In this document: one piece after another, positions 41,501 through 53,500 of the stretch | How positions within the stretch are numbered: the first letter of the stretch is position 1 | Layout: every line of letters starts with the position of its first letter | Source: Bacteroidetes bacterium UBA2364 | Lineage (GTDB): Bacteria; Bacteroidota; Rhodothermia; Rhodothermales; UBA2364 | Direction of reading: 5' to 3' | Length of the DNA stretch: 64,000 bases | NCBI GenBank assembly: GCA_002344075.1 | Contig: DDTM01000126.1 | Span: forward strand, 67,982 to 131,981 | Program-made: the position numbers and the translations under genes | The notes under the pieces: generated by a model | The model's database searches: none | What the model was told of the DNA's origin: nothing | What the model saw: only the letters and a program-made list of their open reading frames with translations

Positions 41501-44500
41501 GTTGGTCCACCGTCTTGACAATGGCCACATCCGCTGCACGGCTGGCATTAATCGAGGCCGAAGAAGTATTATTTGCAGAGATTGGGTCTGGCTCGGCAAG
41601 GTTTACAACGGTGGCCGTATTGGTAATCGTCCCCGTATTTTCCACTCGAACCGCCAACTGCATCGTCGCAGATTGACCAACATTTAGCGTTCCGACAGAC
41701 CATGTTCCGCTTGCTGGTACAAAGCTACCGCGTGTGGTATTAGACTGTAACAAGGTTACTCCTACGGGCAATACATCTGTCACGGTTACAGTTGTCGCCG
41801 GATTCGGGCCGTCGTTACGAACAAGCACGCTAAACACGACGGTATCGCCCGTTTTAGGATCTAATTTATCCACCATTTTCGCAACCGAAACATCCGCCGC
41901 ACGACTTACATTAATGCCCGCAGAAGATGTATTATTTACCGAAACAGGATCCGTCTCAGTAGCCGCTGTAATGGTGGCCGTATTGGTAATTGCGCCCGTA
42001 TTGTCCACCCGTGCTGCAATTTGAAGGATGGCCATTTGGTTTACCGGAAGTGAGCTGAGCGCCCAACGACCTGTTCCAGCGGTATAAGTTCCGGTCGTGG
42101 CGTTTGCCTGAAGGAGGGTTAGCCCTGCCGGAAGCAAATCGGTCACTTCAATTCCCGTAGCGGTATTCGGGCCATTATTGCGGAGCGTTACAGTGAAGAC
42201 CACCGTATCTCCAGTTTTCGGGTCTAGTTTATCCACCGTTTTTTGTACCGAAAGATCAGCTCCTACGGAACTATTCACCGCTGCCGAGGACGTGTTGTTG
42301 GCCGCTTGCGGGTCTGGCTCATTCGCCGAGAGGATACTCGCCGTATTTGTCAAAACGCCCGTTCCGGTAACCCGTGCCGTCAGGTTGAGGGTTACTTGCT
42401 GACCTGTGGGCAGGCTGCCAATCGTCCAGACACCTGTCCCACTCGCATAACTGCCTTGTGTGGCGTTAGACTGAACCAAGGTTAAGCCTGTCGGAAGCAG
42501 TTCACTCACCGCAACGCCCGTTGCATTGTTCGGACCATTGTTCGTTACCCGAATGGCAAACACGACCGTATCTCCTTGTTTCGGCGCAGCATTATCCACC
42601 GTCTTAGCAACCGAAAGATCCGCCGACGTGGAGGCATTCAGGGTTGCAGCAGACGTATTGTTCGCTGGAATCGGATCGGGTTCCGTTGGATTGGAGACCA
42701 CAGCCGTATTGGTAATGATTCCCGTACTGCCTACCGTCGCAGAGATTTGTAGGGTTTCCGATTGACCAACCGCCAAAGCTCCAATAATCCACGTATTTGC
42801 AGCAAATACTCCACGTGTAGCCGTTGTGTTTGTCATCGTAAGACCAGCCGGAAGCGCATCCGCTACGCTAACCGTTGTGGCATTATTTGGGCCAAAGTTA
42901 CGTACCGTAACCGTGAATACAACGGTTTCCCCTGTGCGCGGCGTGAGTTTATCAACCGTTTTATAGACCGCAAGGTCTGCACCACGACTAACATTAATCG
43001 AGGCCGACGAGCTGTTATTCGCTGTTTGAGGATCTGGTTCATTCGCAGCCGTAATGCTAGACGAATTTGTGATGGTTCCGGTTGTATTCGCCGTTGTTGT
43101 AATCGTCAGCAAGGCCGATTGGCCCACTGGAAGGCTACCAACCGTCCAAAGCCCTGTTGCAGAGACGTAACTACCTTGTGTAGCATTGCTCTGAACCAAC
43201 GTTACTCCACCCGGAATCATGTCGGTAACCATAACCCCTGTTGCGGTATTCGGGCCGTAGTTCGTTACGCGGACGGTATAGGTTACGTTATCTCCCGTCT
43301 TTGGTGCAAGGTTATCCACCGTCTTCATAAGTGCCACATCTGCGGCTCGGCTGGCATTAATCGAAACCGAAGAACTATTATTGCCTGCTACCGGATCGGT
43401 CTCGGTTCCAGATACGGTAGCCTGATTTGTGATTTGACCCGTATTCCCAACCGTCGCCGTGAGGGTCAACATCACCGACTGGCCCACCGGAAGGCTACCA
43501 ATCGTCCAAGTATTTCCTGCATATGTCCCTTGTGTGGTATTGGCCTGAACCAAGGCTAAGCCCGCCGGAAGGGCATCCGCTACCGTTACATTGCTGGCAC
43601 TATTCGGGCCATGATTCATCACCATTACCGTAAATGTTACATTATCGCCTGTCTTTGGAGTGATGTTATCTACGGTTTTGCGTACCGATAGATCAGCACG
43701 ATTGGTAGCATTCAACGACACCACCGACGTGTTATTCGCCATCACCGGATCGGTCTCGGTGGCACTGGCAACCGCCGTATTGGTAATTCCACCTGCCGCC
43801 TGAACGGTTGTGGCATACACCAACGTCGCAGTCTGGCCTACTGGAAGTGTATTCACCGTCCAAACATTACCATTATAAGTACCTTGAGAAGTGGTCTGAC
43901 TGATCATCGTGACGTTACTCGGAACGTTATCCGCTACACTCACATTCGTTGCATTATTCGGGCCATTATTTGTTACTGTAACCGTATAAACAATTGTATC
44001 CCCTACTTTCGGATTTAAGTTGTCCACTGTTTTATTCACCGAAAGGTCTGCCGAACGGCTCGCATTGAGCGTGGCAATCGAGGTATTATTTGCCGACTGT
44101 GGATCGGTCTCCGTCGCCGAGATTGTCGCGGTATTGTTGATTGTACCCGTATTCCCGACCGTCGCCGAGAGCATCATCACCACCGATTGCCCAACTGGCA
44201 GGCTTCCGATATTCCAAATACCGCCCGAATATGTGCCTTGTGTGGTACTGGCATTGACCAGCGTTAGACCCACTGGAACACTATCCGTCACGTTCACATT
44301 GGTTGCAGTGTTTGGGCCATGATTCGTCGCTATTACCGTAAACGTAACCGTTTCCCCGACAATAGGCGTGAGTTTATCCACCGTCTTACGTACCGAAACA
44401 TCTGCCGAACGGCTCGCATTCACCGAGGCGCGGCTTGTGTTGTTCGCATTCACCGGATCGAAGATGGAAGACGAAACCGTGGCCGTATTCGTTATTGTGC

Positions 44501-47500
44501 CTGTTGCATTGACCGTACCCGTGATCTGTAATGTGGCCGATTGACCCACCGGAAGCGAGGTGATTGTCCAGTTACTGCCATCGTAAGTTCCGGTAGATAC
44601 ATTATACACCGCTCCTGTCAAAGCTCCCGGAACCGTGTCTGTGACATTAACACTGGTAGCCGTATTAGGACCAAAGTTGTGTAAGACGACGCTATAAGTG
44701 ACCGTTTCCCCCACCACGGCCGTCAGTTTATCCACCGTTTTTTGTACCGAGAGATCAGCCATTTGAACACCCGCGTTGATCGCTGCACTCGCCGTGTTGT
44801 TTGCCGTCTGTGGATCGGTCTCTGTCGCACTCGCCGTAACGATATTTACACCACCGCCCAATGTATTGACCGTTGCCAGAATCTGCATGACTGCCGTTTG
44901 ACCAACGGCCAACGTGCCAACATTCCATGTGGAGCCGCCAAACGTGCCCTGCGATGGGCTGGCCTGCGTGAGGGTAGTGGTGGAAGGCAAGACATCTTGC
45001 ACACGTACACTATTGGCAACCGAAGGTCCGGCATTATGAACTGTTACTACATAACTAATGATATCACCTACTTTCGGTGTAAGATTATCCACCGTCTTGC
45101 TGACCGATAGATCGGCGGCACGGATGGAATTAAGCGAGGCCGAAGAAGTGTTATTCGCCGTAATCGGATCGCTTTCTGTAACAGATTCTACTTGGGCAGT
45201 ATTGGTAATCGTACCATTGGTCGTGACCGTTCCGCTGAGCGTCAGCATGACAGATTGGCCCACCGGAAGGCTACCAATCGTCCAAAGACCACCGGCATAC
45301 GTTCCACGAGAAGGATTCGCCTGAACCAACGTGATGCCACCGGGTACATTGTCCCGAATCACCAAATTGGTCGCCGTATTTGGTCCAAAATTTTGTACCG
45401 TAACCGTAAACGTCACCAAGTCACCTATCTGTGGCGATACATTATTTACCGTTTTGGTTACGGCAATATCTGCACCTTGCGTGGCATTCAGCACGGCGGT
45501 CGAGGTATTGTTAGAAGATACAGGATCGGTCTCATTCAGTGCTGTAACGATAGCCGTATTGGTGATACTGCCACTTGTAGAGGTTACACGGGCCGCAATT
45601 TGCAAGACCACCGCCTGGCCTGCCGGAAGCGTACCGATGCTCCAATCCCCGGAGCCTGATACATAACCACCTTGTGTGGCTGTAGCATTGAGATACTGGA
45701 CGCCTGTGGGCAGGAGGTCCCGAACCGTAAGACCCGTGGCTTGTGCTGGGCCGTTGTTCCGTACCGTAACGGTATAGGTGACCACCTCGCTGGTATTGGC
45801 CGTAAGTTTGTCTAATGTCTTGGCAACCGAGATGTCCGCATTATTACCCGCATTTACCGATGCCGAGGAACTATTGTTGGACGAGACCGGATCCGTGGTA
45901 GTAGTATTTACTGCTGCCGTGTTCACAATCGAGCCAGAACCTACCACACGAGCAGTAAGTGTAAGGGTCTCGGTTTGGCCTGTCACCATATCGCCCAACG
46001 TCCAGAGATGTGGCAATGCACCAGAATTATAGGTTCCCCGCGTTACGTTTGCTTGTAATAAGGTAAGTTGTGTGGTGCCCGGGAAGATATCGGTGACCGT
46101 GACGGCAGTGGCCGTATTGGGGCCATTGTTACGAACCGTTACTGTAAATGTGACCGTTTCGCCTGTCGTCGGTGCCGCTTTATCAACGGTCTTGATAATT
46201 TGCATGTCTGCGCCTGTGGCAGCATTAATCGTAGCCATCGCCACATCATTGGCCGAAATCGGATCTGCGGGCGTTGTGGCCGTGCGAGTCACCGTATTGG
46301 TCAATGCACCCGCCGTCAGTATCCGCGCCGCAATCTGAAGTGTGGCGGTCTGACCAACCGTGAGAGCACCTACGTCCCAAAGACCGGAACCATTGTTGTA
46401 CGTCCCGACCGATGGACTGGCGGTAACAATTGTAAAGTTAGCACTTGGCAGAAGGTCGGTAAGACGTACCACCGACGCATCATTGGGGCCATTATTTCTG
46501 GCAGTTACTGTAAAGGTGACCACTTCATTCGTATTCACCACCAATTTATCTACAGCCTTTGTAACGGCAATATCGGCGGCTTGGGCCGCATTTACGGTGG
46601 CAGTGGAACTATTGTTGACGGTGATGGGGTCGTTTGCATGAGACACCGAAGCCGTATTGGAGATCGGGCCAGCAACCGTAACCCGTCCGGCCAATTGCAA
46701 AGTCGCGACGGTTCCAACAGGGACATCTCCCACCGCCCAAACATTGGCCGCATAAGTACCCTGTGTCGCCGAGGATTGCACCAATGTGAAACCAGCCGGA
46801 ATCACATCATTCACGTTCACCGAGGTTGCAGCATTCGGGCCATTATTGCGAAGTGTAACCGTAAAAGTAACCACATCGTTCACATTCGCCACCAAACGAT
46901 CTACGGTTTTGGTTAGCGCAAGATCCGAAGCGGTGCTACTATTGAGCGTAACAGAGGCTGTATTATTAGCCGTAATCAAATCTGACGGTGTGACCGATGT
47001 AACGGTAGCCGTGTTGCCAATCGTTCCGGTCACCAAGACCCGTGCCGCTATCTGCAAAATCGCAGTAGAACCTACCGAAAGCCCCGCTATTGTCCAAGCA
47101 CCCGTTGTAGGATTATAACTACCCAACGATGGACTGGACGAAAGGATGGTATAAGTGGCGGTCGGTAGAAGATCGGTAATGGTCAAGGCGGTGGCATCGT
47201 TCGGGCCATTATTCGTCGCTGTAACTGTAAAGGTTACTACTTCATTGGTATTCACCACCAATTTATCGGCCGTTTTGGAAACAGCTATATCCGAAGCCTG
47301 CGTAGCGTTCACCGTCGCCGACGAGCTGTTATTCGCTGCTTGAGGGTCATTGGCATACGTCACGCTGGCGGTATTGGTCACGCTTCCGGCAGCGGCGATG
47401 GTTCCAGTAAACTGCATCACCACGCTCCGACCAGTAGCCAGATCACCAATAGTCCAGACATTCGATCCGGTATTATAGGTTCCTTGCGTCACATTTACTT

Positions 47501-50500
47501 GTGCAAGGGCAAGGGCTGCCGTAGAAAATACTTCGTTCAGCGTAAGCGCCGTTGCAGTGTTGGGGCCATAGTTCGTCACGGTTACGGTAAAGGTCACCGT
47601 TTCTCCTACGTTGGCACGCGGCTTATCTACTGTTTTGGTGACTACCACATCCGAGGCATTCGTCGCATTGACCGTCGCGGAAGAGGTATTATCGGAAAGT
47701 TGTGGATCACTCGTGGCCGAGGTGACGGTAGCGGTATTGGTCCTTGAACCCGTAGCCACTACACGCGCCGCCAATTGAAGGGTTACCGTCTCGCCGACCA
47801 CCATAGAACCGACCGACCAAATGCCTGTGTTGCTGTCATAAGTACCTTTCGTGGCACTCGATTGCAAGAATGTGAAGGACGTACTATTCAATAAGTCATT
47901 CACCGTTACACTGTTGGCTTGGTTCGGGCCGCGATTGGCGACTTGGATGGTAAAAGTGACCACATCGTTCACATTCGCCACCAATTTATCTACTGTTTTG
48001 GCAATCGAGAGGTCGGCGGCTTCGCTGGCATTTACTGTAACAGTAGAAGTATTGTTAAAGCCAACCGGGTCGGTGGTGGTAAGCGGATTAGAAATAACGG
48101 CAGCAGTATTGGAAATCGCACCTGTGGTGGCCGTTACCCTTCCGAGCATAACCAAAGACACACTCCGCCCCACCGGAATGGTGCCAATAGTCCAAACATT
48201 GGCGGCATAACTGCCTTGTGAAGCATTGCTATTTACCAAAATGATACCCGCTGGAACGTTATCCGCAATGCTTACATTCTGGGCGTCGTTGGGACCGTAG
48301 TTATGAATGGTCACGGTAAATGTAACCAACTCGTCGCGCACCGCCACCAATTTATCTACGGATTTCCGCACCTCCAGATCAGCCACTTGTGCAGCCGCAT
48401 TTAGGGTAACGGAAGACGTATTATTGGCACTGATGGGGTCGGTTTCGGGTGTATTGCTCACCGTCGCCGTATTAACAATCGCACCTGTTGTAGTCGTATT
48501 GACGGTGGCTACCATTGTTAGAATGGCCATATCACCAACGGCCATATTCCCAATCGTCCACTGGCTGGTTCCGGTACTATATGATCCTTGTGTGGCACTT
48601 GTTTGCACCAAGGTCATACCAGCCGGAACGGTATCCACCACCCGCACGTTTGTGGCTGGATTAGGGCCATTGTTGCGCACGGTAACAGAGAAGGTCACTT
48701 GTTGTCCGGCAGTTGGCAAGAGTGTATTCGCCGTTTTCGCTACAGTCAGATCGGCGGCATTGCTCGCATTAATGGTGGCCGATGAGCTGTTATTCGCCGC
48801 ATTGTTGTCAGTTTCGTTTCGTGTGACACTGATATTATTTGTCAAAGCCCCCGTTTGAACAACTGTAGTGGCTAATTGCAAGACGGCACTCTGTCCGGCG
48901 GGCAAGTTGCCAATCGTCCATTGGTTGGTTCCGGTATTATAACTGCCTTGCGTGGCGGAACTCTGTACGAGGGTAAGCCCTGCTGGAAGCGACTCGGTGG
49001 CCACTACGCCCGTCGCATTATTGGGGCCATAATTGGTTACGGTTATCGTCCAAGTTACGTTTTCACCCACACGCGGCGTGAGGTTATTCACGGTTTTGGC
49101 AATGCCTACATCTGCATTTAACGATGTAGTCACCGTGGAGGAAGAACTATTATTGGCCGATTGTGGGTCGGTGGTGGCAGCAGAAACTTGTGCAATATTC
49201 GTATGACTTCCGGCTGTGAGTACCCGCGCCGCTAAACTTAATGTCGCCGTCTGACCTGCGGAAAGGCTCGGAATTGCCCAGGTAGTTCCGGTAAGGGTTC
49301 CGGTTGTTACATTGCCCTGCACCAGTTGAAGTCCGGCAGGAAGTGTATCCACCACAGAAACCGTAGTGGCAGTATTGGGACCATGATTCGTCACCAAGAC
49401 CGTAAAGTTGACCACATCATCCACTTTTGCAATGGCGGTATCCACCGTTTTGGCAATCGAGAGGTCGGCAGCAGTGGCCGCATTGATGGTGGCTGTAGAG
49501 GTATTATTGGCAGTAATGGGGTCGTTGGCATAAATCAATAACGCAGTATTGGCAATTGCTCCAGCCTGATCTACCCGTGCAGCAATTTGGAGGGTCTCAG
49601 TTTGGCCTACTGGAATATCGCCAATCGTCCAAATTCCAGCAGCATAGGATCCACGTGTCGCGGATGACGTTTGAAGCGTAAGTCCCACAGGAATTGCATC
49701 CGTTAAGGTAACTGCCGTCGCATTGTTGGGGCCATTATTTGTCACCCGGACGGTATAAATAATGGTCTCGCCCGTATTAGGAGTCAGTTTATCTACGGTT
49801 TTATAAACGGCCAAATCGGCAGCATTCGAGGCATTTACCCGTGCAATCGAGGTATTGTTGTCGGCTTGCGGATCGGGATACGTTCCTGTTACGGTTGCAG
49901 TATTGGTTAGGGTGCCCGTCGTCCGCACTTGGGCCGCCACCTGTAGCACGGCCAATTGTCCAAGTGGTACATTTCCCACCGTCCAAACACCAGTTGTGGT
50001 GTTATACGTCCCTTGCGTGGCATTAGACTGAAGGATGGCAAAGTCAGTTGAAGGCAAAAGATCTGTAACCGTTACGCCTGCAGCATCATCGGGGCCATAG
50101 TTCCGAACCGTAACCGTGAAGTTCACCGTCTCGCCTTGTCGCGGTGTGAGGTTATCCACCGTTTTCATCACCGAAAGATCCGCAGATTCAGGGTCATCAA
50201 TCGTGGTTCCACCAGAGTTATTGCCATTATCCGAGTCGGTCTGAGTTGAACTTACCGAAGCGGTATTTAAAATTGTTCCACGCGTACGAACCTGCGTGAC
50301 CAGATACATCACCACCGATTGTCCTGCTGGCAGATTTCCTACTGTCCAAATGCCAGTTGTGCTGTTGTAGGTTCCTTTTGAAGGATTTGCTTGAATAAGG
50401 CGTAGAGAAGCCGGAATAGGTTCATTCACCGTAACATTCGTAGCAGGGCTTGGTCCATGGTTCATGACAGTAACGGTATAAACCACCACATCGCCCACAC

Positions 50501-53500
50501 GCGGCACATAATTACTGGCCGTTTTAATCACTTGCATATCCACCGTTTCAAAACCATTGACCAGTGCCGTACTGCTGTTATTGGCAGATACCGGATCTGG
50601 TACACTGGACGAAGTGATCGCCGCCGTATTGGTGATGACACCTGTGGCATTGACTCGCGCCGTAATTAACATGACCACATGCTGACCAGACGTGATAGAA
50701 CCGATATTCCAAAGACCCGTTGTATTGCTATAACTGCCTTGTGTAGCCGAGTATTGGATATAAGTCAGATTAGAAGGCAATAAATCCGTCACTACGACAC
50801 TATTCGCGGTATTGGGGCCATGATTGGTGACAGTGACGGTATAAGTGATCTTATCCGAAATGGAAGGGTTTAAATTATCCGGCACTTTCCGGATAGACAA
50901 GTCCGCCATTTGCGCCGAGTTTATAGTCACGGTTCCTGTATTGTTTGCCGTAATCGGATCGTTCGCATACACGACCGAAGCCGTATTCGTAATCGCTCCA
51001 GTTGTATTTACGGTTGCGGTTAACATCATGGTGGCTTGCTGGCCATTTGGAATATCACCTACCGTCCAGACACCCGTTCCGGCTGCATAACTTCCTTGCG
51101 AAACATTGGCCTGACTGAGTGTAAGCGTACCGGGTAAGAGATCATTCAAGACTACAGAAGTCGCGGTATTCGGGCCAAAATTCTTTACTGTAACCAAATA
51201 TGTAACGGTTTCACCTACGTTTACCGAGACCTTATCTACAATCTTCGTTACGGCCAAGTCGGATTGATTGGCTGCATTAATGGTCACAGTGGCCACATCA
51301 TTCGCAGATTGATTATCCGATGGTGTGGTGGCTGTTCGCGTGGCGGTATTCGTCAGCGCACCCGTCGTCAGAACCCTTGCCGCAATCTGAAGGGTGGCCG
51401 TCTGACCAACAGCAAGCGCCCCAATATTCCATACGCCCGTTGCATTGGTATAAGTTCCGTTCGATGGACTGGCCTGAACAATGGTGAAATTAGCGGTGGG
51501 TAATAAGTCAGTTATGGTAACAGCCGTCGCACTACTGGGGCCATTGTTGCGGGCAGTAACGGTAAAGGTAACCACCTCGTTTTGGCTCACCACCAACTTA
51601 TCCACCGATTTCGTAACGGCAATATCCGAAGCCTGAGAAGCATTAATCGTTACTGAAGAACTGTTATTCGCAGATTGCGGGTCGTTGGCATGAGTAGTGG
51701 AAGCGGTATTGGTGATTGCTCCGGTTGTATTCACCGTGCCCGTCATCGTCATCATTGCACTTTGGCCAGAAGGCAACGTCCCTACCGTCCAAACATTGGC
51801 CGCATAACTACCTTGGCTCGGATTCGTCGAAACCAACGTTATCCCCGCTGGAACCACATCGTTCACCGTCACAGAAGTGGCTTCGTTCGGGCCATAATTG
51901 GTAATCGTCACCATAAACGTAACCGTCTCGCCCACTACCGCCGTTAATTTATCCGCCGTTTTCTTGATCGCCAAATCCGATACCGTCTGACCATTCAGCG
52001 TAACAGATGAGCTATTGTTCGCCGAAACTGGATCGGAAGGCGTCGCCGAAAGAACCGAAGCCGTGTTCGTGATTGCACCCGTACTAACAACCGTTGCCAC
52101 CAATTGCAAGACCACCGATTGACCCACCGGAAGCACACCTATCGTCCAATCCCCAATTCCAGAAACATAAGCGCCCTGGCTTGGATTCGCCTGAACCAAG
52201 GACAAACCACTCGGCAACAAGTCCCGAACCACCAACGCACTCGTCGCATTCGGGCCATTGTTCTTCACCACTATATTAAACGTTGCCAATTCGCCCGTGT
52301 TAAACCGAACACGATCCACCGTTTTCGTTACTTGAACATCCGCACCTTCTGCACTATTCACCGAGGCCGACGACGTATTATTACCCGAAACAGGATCCGT
52401 TGTCGTCGTAGCAAGAGTCACCGTATTCGTCTGAACACCCGTTGCCGTTACCCGCATCGCCAATTGCAAGACTGCACTCTGGCCAATTGGTAAACTCCCC
52501 ACCGTCCACGTACTCGTGCCTGTATTATAGGTACCTTGTGTAGCCGAGGTCTGTACCAAAGTCAGACCCGCTGGAATGGACTCTGTTACCGTTATACCTG
52601 TTGCCGTTATCGGGCCATGATTCTCCACAACCACCGTGAATGTCACAACCTCACCCACATTCGCCGTCAATTTATCCACCGTCTTTTTAACCGACACGTC
52701 CGCCGTCGTGGGAACGGTAGGCGGTGTCGCCAACATCGTACTCGTCGAGGTATTGTTCGCCGTTTGTGGGTCGGGATTAGAAGACGAAACCACTGCCGTA
52801 TTTGTAATCGTCCCTGCCGTATTAGGGGTAACAGCAATGGTCAAAACCTCTGTTTGACCAACCGCCATCGTACCAATCGTCCAAACACCAGCAGCATACG
52901 TACCACGAGTCGCCGAGTTGGTCGCCATCGTCACTTGGACTGGCAGCACATCCGACACCTGAACGGCACTCGCCACTGCCGGGCCATTGTTGCGAACAGT
53001 AATCGTATAGGTCACCGCATCTCCAACCAATGGGGTAAGCGTGGATGATGTCTTGGTGATATTTAGGTCTGCTCCATTCTGACCATTAATCGTTACTGAG
53101 GAACTGTTATTCGCAGAAATGGGGTCTATCTCGGTTTGTGCCGTCACCGAAATGCTATTGGTGATCGTGCCAGAAGTGGTTAAGGTAGTGGCCAGTTGCA
53201 GGGTAGCAGTCCCACCTATCGGCAGCGTACCCACATTCCATATGTTCGAAGAAAATGTACCCTGTGTGGCACTCGATTGGGCCAAGGTAAGGCCAGCTGG
53301 GAATACATCTGTTAATTGAAGACCCGTCGCTGTATCTGGGCCATTATTCCGAACTGTAATGGTAAAGTTCACCGTTTGCCCTACCGTTGGAACCAAATTG
53401 TCCGCTGTCTTAGAAACGGCAACATCCGCCATAGGCGTAGTTGTCACCGCCGTTCCGCTAATGGTGGCCGTAGAACTGTTGTTCGAAGAAACAGGATCGG

